Part shown: piece by piece, positions 1 through 12,160 of the stretch
Numbering within the stretch: position 1 is the first letter of the stretch
How the letters are laid out: each line of letters opens with the position of its first letter
NCBI GenBank assembly: GCA_951799445.1
Contig: OX637295.1
Span: 3,658,001 to 3,722,000 of the forward strand
DNA from: Pseudisothecium myosuroides
Taxonomy: Eukaryota; Streptophyta; Bryopsida; Hypnales; Lembophyllaceae
Direction: 5' to 3'
Length of the DNA stretch: 64,000 nt
The notes under the pieces: model-generated
What the model was told of the DNA's origin: nothing
Database searches by the model: none
The model's input: the letters and a program-made list of their open reading frames with translations, nothing else
Translations under genes and position numbers: made by a program

Positions 1-533
1 TGCAATTTTTGTAATTTTTCAATTTTTTTTTTTTTGGAATGGTTTAGTTTACTTGCTAGAACAATCTCACCATTGGGATTAGTGAATTTTAATTCCATCT
101 AAAATATATGAATATTTTAGGTTTTCCTTCTGTCTTGTACCCACTTCTACTTAACAATTTTTTTAAGAATGATAATTAAGTTTTTTTTAATTTTTTTTTT
201 CCTAGACTCTCAACTCAATTCTCCACTATAAAGATTTAAAGCTCAAAACGCTGTAGTGCAAAAATTTTAAGTTAAAAATGTTTAAAGTCAAAAAATTTGG
301 TCCCGCAATGTGCTGAAAAACTTGTTTTTTCCACTTTAAACGCAGATATCTTGCAATTTGTGCAGTTAAAAATTTTGAAATTTTTTCCACACATTCTCAT
401 ACCAATTAGGTGTCAGATCCTACGGTTAGATGTGAAAAAAAAACAATTTGAATTTTTTTGTACTTTTTGCTATAGAAATGGCAGTTTCGAGTGTTTTTTG
501 GCAGAAAAAAGGCCTTGGGCCTTTAGGGGTTAA
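1..533 (-). mobile_element. Family A TTAA element, copy 1 (cut by window edge)
   Basis: This is the reverse-orientation tail of the roughly 920-bp family A repeat, matching copies at 6733, 9467, 18795, 38838, 50492 and 54772. It ends in CTTTAGGGGTTAA, the mirror of the TTAACCCCTAAAGG end of the plus-oriented copies. The other end lies outside the window. No transposase frame is visible; the short ORF inside is also degraded in the other copies. Confidence 0.8.
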
Positions 534-742
534 ACTTTAAAAACTCCATGAGGTTTAGTTTAACTTGGAATTGATGAAACTACCGCCAGTTGAGTAAAGT
601 AGATTCATAATTCTGTCTATTTTTTAAAAATAAATTTTATTTTTAAAAAAACTCAAATTCTTATTCTCTTTTTTGAGAATAGGAAGCTCAAAAAAGAGGG
701 GCAGGGAACAGAAAACACAGTCACTTGGGTTATTTGGATTAA
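530..742. mobile_element. Short TTAA element E, copy 1
   Basis: It begins at the TTAA that closes family A copy 1 and ends in TTGGATTAA. The interior (GATGAAACTACCGCCA and the CACTTGGGT end) matches 41779-41938. It has no coding capacity. Confidence 0.55.
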
Positions 743-1016
743 GGTAAGTACACCCAAAACTGCCACTTTTTGCTATTGAGTCTATTTATTATAATTATAC
801 TGGTAAGATTTTCACATGTTCTTGTTGGCAAGTGAAAGGAGGTTCCAACGCGCACCAGAGAACATGACATTTGGATATTGTATGCATAAGTTATTAAGGA
901 ACAAAGTTTGATTCTAAAAGTGTTTCTTCCACATAGGTATAGAACTGATTTTGGAGATGTGCACATAGTAAAGGTGGCGGTTTAAGGTTAGTGGCACATT
1001 TAGATGTACCTACCTA
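740..1016. mobile_element. S3 MITE with TA ends, copy 1
   Basis: The left end TAAGGTAAGTACACCCAAAA and the reverse complement of the right end, TAGGTAGGTACATCTAAA, form imperfect inverted termini of about 27 bp, bounded by TA on each side. The related copy at 20122-20416 has the same terminal motif. It looks like a non-autonomous Tc1/mariner-type element; no coding sequence. Confidence 0.6.
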
Positions 1017-1060
1017 AATAGAATCCCACATGTAGAGATTTTATCCCATTGCATCGAATG

Positions 1061-1474
1061 TAAGGTAGGAGGCTGTAAAACAGAGCGGGCATTTAGAATG
1101 GACCCTATAAATGGCTGGGAAATGGACATGAGTTGGTTTTGGAATTGACTAGTATAGTCATTGAATGAATCAAGGAAACAAGCATTTTTAATTGCAAGAG
1201 CCAATCATTCTCTTTGCTTTCCCCATTTTGATTTAGAATTGCACGTGAACCGTTTATGAAAGACCTAGGGTCACAAATAGGGACCTATGACCCAACTTGT
1301 TTGAAAATTCATAAGTAATTCAAAAATGCTTGGAAAAATACGAAACCACTTGGGTTAGATTCCTCATCAATTTCTCTGTGTCTGAAAAATGAGCTAAAAA
1401 TATTCCCATCCAAGGAAATACATGAAAAAGGGGGGCCAGCCCTTAGATGCTCCATTTCTGAGCCTCCTACCTTA
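1061..1474. mobile_element. S2 MITE (AGGTAGGAGG termini), copy 1
   Basis: The termini TAAGGTAGGAGGCT and AGCCTCCTACCTTA are exact inverted repeats with TA at each outer edge. At 414 bp it matches 36661-37075 in length and interior; shorter relatives lie at 10911 and 57910. TA duplication suggests a Tc1/mariner-like non-autonomous element. Confidence 0.8.
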
Positions 1475-2877
1475 CTTGACTTTTGACAGAAAAGTTTTGT
1501 CAAAATCTTGCAACGGGATCATATCTGTATGCTCATTTTGAACAAAATTATAATTCTAATGAATTGATACAATAAGTTGGGAATGGCGGACTCCAATCCA
1601 AGTCAAATTCCATCATGAAATTAGCCAAGAAATGCAGTCAGCATCACCCCTGAAAACATGAAATTTTATTAAGATTTCATACTTCCATGTACTGAATAGG
1701 TGCAAGAGCATAATTGTCCTCTTGTACATTTGGTCAATTTCATCGGCACATAGAAGTTTACCCTAAGATGACCAAGTCATTCAAATATATCTATTATATC
1801 TAAGATTCAAATTATTTCCAAAAGAATAAGCTTTGACTCCAAATCTAAACCATATCTAACATGTCTTATAATTTTAAGGTGCTGATGACCAGGTTTTACT
1901 ACACTAATAGAAAGAAGGTGGGTACTAAAGAATAGCACCAAAGCATGGTGCACAAGGCTCATGTTGGCACTAGCTTGACGCCAATGTAACAAGGTCTTGA
2001 ACACCACATGTTGACACTATTCCTTAGTGCCCAAAGTCCACTCTTCTACTAGTGCTACAAATGATTCAAAGGAGTTCATTTTGCATTGTATTGTACTCAA
2101 TTTTCTTTTATTGAATGGCTAAATAATTGAATCTAATCATAAAATGTGGTAAAATTTAATTACTCTAGTTCAATAGCCGTGAACTTCGACTAGATTAGCA
2201 TTAAACTTTATGGGCAATAATTTCCTCAAATTAAAGCAAATCAAAATAATTTCGGTACAATGTATATTTGTAGAAAAATTTCAGATTTTTTGAGCATATA
2301 TTGTATTTGATATTTTTTCACTTTTATTCAGAAATTCCTAATAATTTCTAATTTTTCTGTTAAAATAATTGGAATTTCTTAAGCCACATAGAAGACACGT
2401 GGCTTAATCTCTGAAAAACAAAAAAATAAAAATTCCATTCATTTTTCAATGGTAGAGTGAAGCATCCAATCTATGATCACATGATAATAGATACTAGCAT
2501 TTGAGGATTAACGCTTCAAATCATTCCGAATGATGTTTGAAACTTGATTACATAACAAAGTTCCTCTGTCACAAATTGTCACCAGTAATCATACGATTAT
2601 CGTCGAGCACTGCTTTTGTGTTACATTCATTCATTTGGAAACATTGTTACAACACAATAATAACATTCATTAATACCATGCAATTTAGGCATGTCATTCA
2701 TATTTGAGTTTGAAATGCTAAAGTTGCACGATAACTATGCATGACAAAATATGTATGACTTCAATGGTTTGTAATAGACGACTAACTTCGTGCAAAATTA
2801 GTGCTTTTTTAAGACATATAAAGTTAGTGCAATAATCACACAACATCATGTCCGTGCATAGTTATTGAAATAACATT
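1475..2877. other. AT-rich intergenic stretch
   Basis: No gene, recognisable repeat end or RNA gene was seen. Short ORFs here are brief and have no recognisable domain. Confidence 0.5.
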
Positions 2878-2893
2878 GCATCTTTTTATTTTT

Positions 2894-3345
2894 TTTTATT
2901 TTTTTTGAAACCCGGAGTTTATTCCAAGAAGACCAAGAACAAACGGCGGAAAGCCGAGGGCAAAGCCCTGGAGACAAACAACAACCCCACCCACCAAGAA
3001 CCCAAAGAATGTAAGTTTACACCAGAGACCCACATGTAGGTCTCTTTAAGCGCCATTCTATGACCCTCCCCTGTCTAGTGCCAAAAAAAGGCGTACGGAG
3101 CCACGTATTTTTGAATTTGCGGATGAACTTGTCCGCCTTATAGGGGTACCTGTTACACAACCATGAAGTACGAAACTAGGCCGTCCTACCAAGGTCCAGG
3201 GTTGCTTCCTAGATCATCTGCTCCATCTTCGTCTGAGGCCATTCCTCCTGGCTAAAAACCCTCACATTCCTCCCTATCCAACAGGGCCACACCACTGACC
3301 CTCTAAGTAGTGACCATATTGTGGTCCCCGGTCTGAGTTTCTTGG
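2894..3345 (-). mobile_element. 5'-truncated LINE-type retrotransposon insertion
   Basis: A GC-richer block is flanked by the 16-bp direct repeat GCATCTTTTTATTTTT (2878-2893 and 3346-3361). Read on the minus strand it ends with AATAAA followed by an A-rich tail (the T-run at 2894-2906), the hallmark of target-primed insertion. The minus-strand text just before the tail reads FVSRALPSAFRRLFLVFLE and then a stop, with other stops upstream, so it is probably the last codons and 3' end of a LINE ORF2. That identity is inference; a SINE or processed transcript is possible. Confidence 0.65.
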
Positions 3346-3399
3346 GCATCTTTTTATTTTTCACAATTTCAATACTAAGTCAATTGAAAAGCAGAAATT

Positions 3400-3790
3400 G
3401 TATTCAGAGTAGAAATTCAGACTTCATTTAGGCATAGTAGAATAATTTTTTTCAAAAAACTTTGAACTAAGAAAAGTTGGTACATTAAGATAGCTTTCAT
3501 TTCCAAATATGTTTGAGATTTAGATCCTCCAATCAAAAATCATGGACAAAGTTTAGAGATGGGTTGGAAGGGACATTTTTTTGACATTTTCATAAAAACG
3601 CCTTTGAATTTTGTCCATAACTTTTGATTGGAGGCTTAAAATCTCAAACGGATTTTTGGAGATGAAAGCTAGATTTATTTACCAACTTTTATTAGTTCAA
3701 AGTTTTAAAAAAAAGGTACTCTACTATGCCAAACTGAGATCTGAATTTCTACTTTGAACACAATTTATACATTTTCATAACAAATTGACA
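3400..3790. repeat. Inverted-repeat element F, copy 1
   Basis: Two arms of about 150 bp (3405-3560 and 3600-3775) are inverted relative to each other around TTTGACATTTTCATAAAAAC. The same arms, with motifs CAAAAAACTTTGAAC and TCCATAACTTTTGATTGGAG, occur at 14045-14430 and 35393-35823. Non-coding foldback-type repeat. Confidence 0.7.
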
Positions 3791-4540
3791 ATGAGTAGCC
3801 AAGCTCTCATCTTCAAGTTATCCCATATCTTTTAAGTGTTCATTGAATGGATTTTAATATAAAGAGGACCTCTCCATCCTCCACTCTCACCAATTGCCAC
3901 TGAAGAAATTCCTTCACTACGCTATCAAGTTTCTTGATGGCCTACTAATGGAATCAATTCAAGCTACAATGAAGCGATTCTTTTACTATGCTATCAAGTT
4001 TCTTGGTGGCCTATTGATGGTTTTAATTCAAGCAAAAATTTGATGGCATACAATAATGAAGGATTTAGTTCAATAATTTGGTGCAATTACTAAAATGTAA
4101 TCTGGAATTTATTAGAATGTATACTAATCAATTGTTGACAATTGAAATGCAAGAAATTCAATTTCAAAAAAAATTATTGTTAATTATAATGGTGATCAAT
4201 AATTGAACATTGAAAACATTTTTTGGAACATTGACATCATTTAATAAGCGTTATTGCAATGTTGACAACAATGACATTGTTGTCATAGATTTTCCGTATA
4301 CTTCAACACATAAAAAATGCACGATAAAGAATATAAATTTTTGTGCATAATTTGTGTCATTTGTGCACTTGTGATTAATGTATAGAAGTCACATAGTTAG
4401 CAATGATTACAAAGTAGTGGCAATTCTTTGCAGTAATTGTGTGTATCGTAACGATGTAATAAGTTGTAAATTAACGTGCGCACCTATGAAACAACAATAA
4501 CTACATGATAATTGTTAACAATCCGCAGGTTGTGAACTTT
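3791..4540. other. AT-rich intergenic stretch
   Basis: No gene seen. The only structure noted is a near-perfect palindrome at 4263-4285, with arms TGACAACAATG and CATTGTTGTCA. Confidence 0.45.
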
Positions 4541-4653
4541 GTGATGTTCAGCATACCCAAGGCTTACTCAATGGTCGAAATCATAAAACGGAGCTTCTTA
4601 GTGGGACAAAAATTGTGCTTGATTTGGAGGTCTTTAGTGGGACAAAGGGAGTA
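4541..4653 (+). mobile_element. S1 MITE right-end fragment
   Basis: It carries the right-terminal motif GGGACAAAGGGAGTA twice in degraded form and matches the right end of the intact element at 50630-51152. The left part is missing. Confidence 0.5.
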
Positions 4654-4690
4654 TAATTCATTCACTTATTAAGTGAGGGGGTGAATGAAG

Positions 4691-5203
4691 TAACTATCCC
4701 TTCGCAAGGAACACCACAACATTACTTACTAGCCGAACAACCTCGTGGTGGCAAGTCACGAGATCAAGAAGCACTCTGATCCTAGAAAGCTTGGCCTTGC
4801 CCATATGAGGCACGTTGTACTTGTTGTGCTTCCTCAAACAATACTGTTGATGATGGGTTCGGTGACCACTTCGGTATATGAAGATTTGTTTATGAAATGA
4901 GTCAGGGTTTTCTCTTGCGGGTATTTAGGTTGGGACAAATGTTCTTAGAATCCCTTTGTTGCCACGAACCTTTAAATCGTCAAGAATAATGAAGCTGGCA
5001 GTATCCACAAATTATGTTCAAATATGATACTTTTTGCATGGATTTTGAGTGCCTAAACGACGGCGCGTAAGGTAGAGATTTTGCTTAGATCTAAAAGATG
5101 AGTTGCTAGTTTTTGAATGCATGTATCACTGGCACAAAGACTAAAAATATAGTTAATCCCTCATAGGGAAACTTTTTGGAGGTTTTTAGTGGCAGAGGGA
5201 GTA
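4691..5203 (-). mobile_element. S1 MITE, degraded copy
   Basis: Reverse-complement relative of 50630-51152: shared interior includes AAGCTTGGCCTTGCCCATAT and the block before the GAGGGAGTA terminus. The left terminus (TAACTATCCCTTCG) is decayed; TA bounds both sides. Confidence 0.6.
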
Positions 5204-6732
5204 ATATTTTTTCATTATCTACTAGCCTCCATATCTATATTTTTTCTGAACATGTTAGATTACAATTGATATGGGATTAACAACCATATCCCATTTCTCG
5301 TATCTGTACCAATATGTTATATAGTATCAATATTTTGCATAACACATCCGTATTCCATGTATCATGTTCATATATATTCCATATGTATTCCATAGATTGT
5401 ACTCGCATCAAAGTTTTTTGGTTTCGGGGGGGGCAAATCAGGTGTTTTATTTTTGATTTGTGGGGGTGGTTACTTATTTTGCCTTCAAGCTGGTTTTACA
5501 AGAGTGTACTTATATTTTTTTTTGAAAAAAACAATAAGACTAAACTTTAGGCATCTATTTATAGAATAATTTCCTGCCAAACCTCCCCTACATCTACGGT
5601 GTCAAAGAATATGGATTCAACAATTGTACGGTCAACTTTACTCCACCATGAGCCTCTCATAGACTATGTTCTCAGCCAACTCTCTTTTTTTCTCTCTTTC
5701 TTTTTAGCAACCAATAAGACATATTCATTGCAACTTTCTTTTTCTTTTTGAGCAAATAAAAGGATATCAAGTTTATTTGAAAAAAAAAAACATTCTTCCT
5801 TCTCAAAACCAGGGCTGGCAATCCAAATTTTTTCAAACTCAGAGGGTTGTGGATTAGGGCTTTTATTTTTGGCAAAATTTTGCCAGATTCCAACTCCCTC
5901 TAACACATTTCTGCCACTGTGTGGCTCCCTCCAAATATTCACCAGCGAACAGAGGGCACGCAGGGGCTCCTTTGGTCATCTACAGTGCCAAAAAAAAAGC
6001 CCTGATGTGGATCAGTGGAACAAAAGCTTTGAAGGAGTTTGTCTTTGTTGTTTGATTTGATTGTGGCTAAGCAATGAGGAAACAACATGGAATCAGGTAC
6101 TAGGTCCAATGAATGATGCACAAAGGTTCACATCGGAAGTCTACCATGGAGGCTTTAATTCCTTTAACCCTTTAATACCCACCTTTTTTTTATTATAAGC
6201 ATATCATTTCTTATATTTGATAAAAATTGTATTATTGACCTCATTTGCATCAAATTGGTTATAAAGAAAAGGTTATAAGGAAAATGTGATTTCAAACATT
6301 ATTCTAGATGAATGAGAAGTTATTTTGGACAAAACATGATCCTAAAATACTTTGTTCATCTCTACTAGGAATCTGAAGTTTTTTGTTCAATTTTGTTTTC
6401 TTACAAAAAAGACTATTAATTCTCATGGTTTCAAAAAACAAAAATTGAATGAATGAGGACTTAATTTGCTCAAGCTATAGACTACCTACCTATACATATC
6501 TACATTAAAATAATATAACTTCTAGGATGTTTACATGCATGGTTGGAAAAAATATTTCAATTTCTTTTTCAAAAATGTTATATCAAAGTAGGATGTCTAT
6601 ATTCCAAAAATGTATATGAAAGTATGCCCTAATAAATTTAGTGAGTAGAAAGATGCTCCTCACACAATGTCCAATACAAAGGTATTGAGCAAAGAACATG
6701 GTTTTATAGCATCTACCAATTCTACTTTTATA
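5204..6732. other. AT-rich intergenic stretch
   Basis: No supported gene. Two overlapping minus-strand ORFs near 5664-5942 run through lysine-rich, A/T-run sequence and show no domain. A small hairpin-like pair (GATATGGG/CCATATCC) occurs near 5269-5303. Confidence 0.45.
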
Positions 6733-7663
6733 TTAACAACTACAGGCCTAAGGCCTTTTTTTTGCCAAAAAACACTCAAAACTGCCATTTCTATAGCAAG
6801 GAGTAAAAAATTTGAATTTTTTTTTGCATATCTAACCGTAGGATCTTACACCTGACTAGTATGAAGATGTGTGGAAAAAATTTCAGAATTTTTGACCGCT
6901 CAGATTGCAAGATATCTGCTTTCAAAGTGGAAAAAACAAGTATTTCAGCACATTGTGGGACTAGATTTTTTGACTTTGAACATTTTTAACTTAAAATTTT
7001 TGCACTATAGAGTTTTGAGCTTTAAATCTTCAAGATGGAGAATTGAGTTGAGAGTCTAGGGAAAAGAAATATTCAAAAAAACTTAATTATCATTCTTAAA
7101 AAAATTGTTAAGTAGAAGTAGGTACGAGATAGAAGGGAAATCTAAAATATTGATATCTTTTAAATGGAATTAAAATACACTAATCCCAATGGTGAGATTG
7201 TTCTAGAAAAACTAAACTATGAAAATTTTTATTTTTTTGAAAAATTGCAAAAATAGCATTCAAAAATGAATCCTACAAGTTATTTTTTTCAAGAAGATGC
7301 TCGAACTGTCCAAAAAACAAGAATGTCCATAACTTTCTCATAACAAATCCAAATGAAATGAATCAAAGTTTTCCAGATAGACAAAAATATAATCTACAAG
7401 AAAAATATATATAAAAAAAATATCAAATTTTTGCCAACTTTTTTTTGCTGCCTAGATTGCCAGCCGTCCCCTGTTTTGAGCTTATTTGGTTATAACTGTT
7501 GTTCCCGGGCACCGATTGTGAAAAAAATTATGTCTTCACTTAGGTCTTCCCATTCTCCACCTCCATTAAATTTTTCAGAAAATATTACAAACGTGGTTGC
7601 AAAAAGGTACATGAACGAAATCGCATTTGTCCCCCGAAGGGACAATGGGCCTTTAGGGGTTAA
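6733..7663 (+). mobile_element. Family A TTAA element, copy 2 (full length)
   Basis: A complete 931-bp copy. It starts TTAACAACTACAGGCCTAAG (decayed TTAACCCCTAAAGGACC) and ends GGGCCTTTAGGGGTTAA. Landmarks shared with other copies are CCATTTCTATAGCAA, GAATTGAGTTGAGAGTCT, AATGAATCCTACAAGTTA and TTGTCCCCCGAAGG. No transposase ORF. The terminal TTAA is shared with the next element. Confidence 0.85.
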
Positions 7664-8217
7664 CCCCTAAAGTCCAAGGGGTTTGAACAAAACGCAAATG
7701 TGTTATAAAATATAAGTTCTATAACTTTTTTGAAGTTTGCATCAAAGAAGATAATGTGAAGCACAAAAAGTAGAAAGTATCCATATGGTGAAAATTATAA
7801 AATTATTTTTAGATTCTCTTCAAACAAGTTTTGAGGATATAACTTCAAAAATTCACCAAAAATACAATTTCTATTTTTAGCATTTGAAATTTTTATTGAT
7901 TGGTCAAAATTGTGGTTTCAATTGATTTGTGAAAAAATGCATAAGATCTAATAATGAGAACATAAACACTTTTTTCAAACAGTAAATTTTCCAATCCTAG
8001 GCAAATTCTAAGTACTTTGTGCTATTTTACTTATAATTTTTGTTTGATTGTATTGATCTTAGTTTTAAATATTATAGAATTGGAAGACAACCCAATTTAG
8101 TTTGCACAACAAAAAAGAAAAGAAAAGAAAATTGCAAAAAAGTTTTTTTTTTCCCAAAAATGTTGCCCGAAGTTGAGCAGTGACCAAAAAATGGTCACTT
8201 GAGTACTTAGGGTTTAA
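7660..8217. mobile_element. TTAA element E-like, abutting family A copy 2
   Basis: Starts TTAACCCCTAAAGTCCAAGG at the very TTAA that ends the preceding element and ends CACTTGAGTACTTAGGGTTTAA. The 3' end resembles elements at 530-742 and 41779-41938. Non-coding; AT-rich interior. Confidence 0.65.
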
Positions 8218-8854
8218 ATGACTTCTACATATAATATTGAAAACTTCATTTTTGAACTTTAACAAAATTTAGCACCACGTTATTTGAAATCTCATTTTTG
8301 GCCTTTAACTCAACTTAGCACCAATTTTATTTATATTTGATTCAAATATTATGAACGTTATTGACTATTAAAGATTGATTTCAAACAAATTCTCCCAATT
8401 TTCAGCCATCCTACCTTGAGCTAGTGGTTGATCATGCAAACTCCTGTGTCACTAGAAAATATTTGTTTTCTTACAGATATATTTCCAAAAACTGATGGCA
8501 TGCTTCAAAAAAAACAAAAAAAACAAAACAAAAAATTGATGGCATGTATTGTTTCCTTTATCAATGGAAGTGGTCCATGTGTTTCAAGGAAAAAAAACAA
8601 AAACTGATGGCATGACTGTGAATCCGTCGCTGGTAGGTCCTTTTCATCTTAATATTACCATTGCATTACACGCAAAATGCCCCTCCAAACTACAATGCAA
8701 GTTGTACTTAAAATAGGTCAACACTTTTGATGCACTTTCTTTTTTAACACATACCAAGAACCTTGTCCCTCTCGTAATGTTTTGCAAAGGACTCCCAGAC
8801 TTTAATCTAATAAGTAGAGCAGAATTATGACAGGTTTTAGACACTCCTGCTAAC
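8218..8854. other. AT-rich intergenic stretch
   Basis: Nothing recognisable except three loosely repeated phrases of the type AAAACTGATGGCATG between about 8490 and 8620. Confidence 0.45.
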
Positions 8855-9438
8855 TACTCCCTCAGTCTCGAAATAAATCTAGGGTTTCCAGAAATACTTG
8901 TCTCAAATTAAATTCGAAATTGGCTTTCTACAACTTGATGGACAACAACTGAAGCTAGGTCAAACACCCTAAAGCAAAAGAATTTGTAGATGTCACACTC
9001 CGAAGACTATATAGCAATTTGATTCTGGCAAAGGGAATCGAAATACAACCTCTAACCAACCAAAGGCAAAGAATTCAACCCAATACTGTACAAAAATTGC
9101 TACTAATAAATCTCATGTTGAAAATTTCTTGGAGTTGAATCACAAGACATTGTCGGAATTGAATACAAAGGACATCAATGAACATCGCTGGACCGACATT
9201 GCTAGAAGATTGATCAAACTTAATACCAATGGAGCAATTCCAAAAAGGGCAAAAATTGATCACTTTTGCTGCTTGTTTTCAACATGCACCGTTTCACTTT
9301 TGACTTCCATTCTTTCACACCTAGTGGGGTTTAGTAGAAGCTACAATATCTTTGCAATCTCTTGAAAATAGGAACAATTCACGCATTAATCTAGCCATTT
9401 CTAGGAAACCCCAAACTTATTGCGAGACGAAGGGAGTA
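8855..9438. mobile_element. S1 Stowaway-like MITE (CTCCCTCAGTCTCG subtype)
   Basis: The left end TACTCCCTCAGTCTCGAAAT and the reverse complement of the right end, TACTCCCTTCGTCTCGCAAT, are inverted termini of about 40 bp that continue into GGGTTTCC. TA lies at both edges. Terminal CTCCCTCNGT and TA duplication are the known Stowaway signature. No coding sequence in its 584 bp. Confidence 0.8.
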
Positions 9439-9466
9439 TAAGGTAGGAGGTCCGTAATGCACCCAT
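9439..9466 (+). mobile_element. S2 MITE end fragment
   Basis: TAAGGTAGGAGGTCC, the S2 left terminus, is wedged between the Stowaway-like element and family A copy 3. No matching right end was found downstream. Confidence 0.5.
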
Positions 9467-10380
9467 TTAACCCCTCAAGGACTTAGGCCTTTTTTCTGCC
9501 CAAAAAACACCAAAACTACCATTTCTATAGCAAAGAATTAAAAAATTGATTTTTTTCTTTTTCTTTTCCAAATCTAACTATAGGATCTTACACCTAACTA
9601 GAATAAGAGTGTGTAAAAAAAAATTCAGAAATGTTGACAATATAGATTACAAGATATTTGCATTTAAAGTGGAAAAAACAAGTTATTTAGTACATCGTGG
9701 GACTAGATTATTTGACTTTGAACCTTCATAACTTTAATATTTTGCACTACAAAGTTTTGAGCTTTAAATCTTTATGGTGGAGAATTGAGTTGAGAGTTTT
9801 GGGGGAAATAAATTCAAAAAAGCTTAATTTTTATTCTTTAAAAAATTATTAAGTAGAAGTAGGTTTGAGATAGAAGGAAAATCTAAATTATTAACATCTC
9901 TAAGATGGAATTAAAATGCACTAATCCCAATGGTAAGATCGTTCTAGCAAGCAAATTAAACCATATGAAACTTTTTTTTTTGAAGAATTGTAAAAATTGC
10001 ATTCCAAAATGAATCCTACAAGTTATTTTTTCAAGAAAATGCTCTAGTTGCCCAAAAAACAAGATTGTCCACAACTTTCTCATAACAAATCCAAATGGAA
10101 TGAATCAAAGCTTTCTATGCAGACCAAAAATATAATCATTTTTTTAAAATTAAAATTTTGAATTTTATTTTATTGCCCCCTTACCCCTGTTTTGAGCTTA
10201 TTTGGGCATAACTTTTGTTCTTGGGCACCGATTGAGAAAAAAATTATATTCCCACAAAGCTAATCAATATTTCTATCTTTGAAAAAAAATTCAAAAAACT
10301 AGGACAAAAAATTGAGACCGTAGATACCTGCCCAAACCCCCATTTGTCCCCATAAGGGAGAGTGGTCCTTTAGGGATTAA
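9467..10380 (+). mobile_element. Family A TTAA element, copy 3 (full length)
   Basis: A 914-bp copy running from TTAACCCCTCAAGGACTTAG to GTCCTTTAGGGATTAA, with the full set of family landmarks in order. No transposase. No duplication longer than TTAA is visible at its flanks. Confidence 0.85.
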
Positions 10381-10910
10381 GAGATAATAATTAATTTGGG
10401 GAGGTTAGGCTTCTTGAAATTGAAATTGATTTGAAATTGAAGTAGTGATTTTCAATAAATTTTCCTTGGAAGAAAAATGGAATTGACATCTAATCCACGT
10501 TGTTATATATATTTTTGGAGCTTTGTGGAATTAGTTATAAATTTTTGAAGTTGAAATCCAATTGTCACTAAAAGCATTCACTTTCTAAAATGTAATGTAT
10601 ACTATTTGTACACTGTTGATGCAAATTTATTGTAAACCATACTAATTAATTTATAAACTAAATGCTATAAATTTTTATTCTTGATGAATATTTTAACCAA
10701 CTATGTTTAGAAAGATTTCCTCTCCTAATAGTGCGCTCTTGGTAAAAATCTTCATCGAAAATAAAAAAGTTTTAGCATCTTCAAATTAATTAATGTGGTT
10801 ACACAAAATTTCATTATTATTTAGTGTACCTCATCCCACAAATTTTATGCAAAAGAATATTGTAGCTACTAAAACACACTCAACAGAAGTTGATTACTGC
10901 ATCATGGCTG
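10381..10910. other. AT-rich intergenic stretch
   Basis: No gene or repeat end recognised. Confidence 0.45.
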
Positions 10911-11227
10911 TAAGGTAGGAGTCTGTAAAACAGAGCGGGCATTAAAATGGAACATGACTCAGAGGTACATTTTGCTTTCTTCAATGTACCAACTACGCAC
11001 ATTTCAGGAGGTGGTCCATTTTGATGACCACAAATGACCACTTTTTTCCAACTTCAAAAATTTGTAACTAATTCCACAAAGGTCCAAAAAATATGAAACA
11101 ACTTGGGTTAGATTTCAATGCCACTTGTCTTTTAAGGAAAATTTACTGAAATATATTTCAAGATGTTTTACCTCTCCAAAATTCAGTTTCAGCCCTTAGA
11201 TGCTCCATTTCTGGACCTCCTACCTTA
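10911..11227. mobile_element. S2 MITE, copy 2 (short form)
   Basis: TAAGGTAGGAGTCTGTAAAA and the right end GGACCTCCTACCTTA are inverted termini bounded by TA. The first 30 bases match the 414-bp copy at 1061, but the interior is shorter and resembles the copy at 57910. Confidence 0.8.
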
Positions 11228-11479
11228 AAAACATCTCCATAAGTGACAATGATATCTGAATTCATGAGAAGGGAACGCATTCTCAATTCATTAATTAGTG
11301 TAGGAATTATTGGCATGACATTTTGATTATTATTATTACTGAAAATTTTATAATGATATCTCTGAACATACCAAAATATCTACAATAAAAAATGCATTTA
11401 TTTTTTGTAGTCACATAATTTACTGCATTTGGGAAAAATGGAACAATTTGCTATTGAAAAAACCATTCATGTTTCAATA

Positions 11480-11765
11480 ACACTAGTGTGCCCTTTGCCA
11501 TTGCCACATCCAAAAGAAAAGTAAAAGTAATTTTTTGTATTTTTTAGAACCCAAAATATCTCAATAATCCATAACTTTCACATTGCAAATCTAAATGCCA
11601 CGAAACAAAGCCCATGCACCCCTCCTCGTCGAGGGCTTCCGACGGTACCAAGCACGCAACCAGGGGACGCACGGTCCAGGAGATCTCAACGTAACAAACA
11701 AAACAAATAATCAAACTTAAGGTATGGATGACGTTTGGAATATATATATCATTGTAAGTTCCATT
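11480..11765. repeat. Dispersed repeat G, single-unit copy
   Basis: Shares with 53915-54535 the phrases GCACCCCTCCTCG, GAGGGCTTCCGACGGTACCA, GGAGATCTC and CTTAAGGTATGGAT, in the same order. This copy has one internal unit where the other has three. GC-richer than its surroundings; no ORF. Confidence 0.65.
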
Positions 11766-11784
11766 AGCAGGTTTTTCTCAACTC

Positions 11785-12160
11785 TTAAATGATGTGTATA
11801 TTTTAAGCAAAAATTGTCAAAAATTGCCACTCTCTATTGCATGGAGAAAATGAAAAAAAAATTGAAAAAACAACCATGCAAAATTACACTAGACTAGTAT
11901 GGAAACATTTGGTAAAAATTTAGAAACTATAATTACAAAGTCTATTGAAACTTATAGCATTTGAAGTTGGAAAAAATAGTATTTTTTTTTAACTTGCACA
12001 ATATGTCAATATGTACAATACAACAAAGTTCAATTCCTCTTGAATTGAGATTTTCTAGCAAAAGCAAGTTTATAATTTTGACAATTGCGTATTGTATCAA
12101 GATAGTCACATACTTATAAAATTTGAGAAATAAAAGAAGAATTTAGCACAAGCTATCCAA
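11785..12160. mobile_element. Family B TTAA element, truncated copy
   Basis: Shares the block with ACTAGACTAGTATGG and the following tract with the complete B copies at 15645 and 41192. Both ends are decayed. A TTAACCCCTTTAAGATG motif just after it (12192) may be the start of another lost element. Confidence 0.45.

Noticed and set aside
297..533. ORFs inside family A copies
   Set aside because: They are not conserved in frame between copies, so they are not element-encoded proteins.
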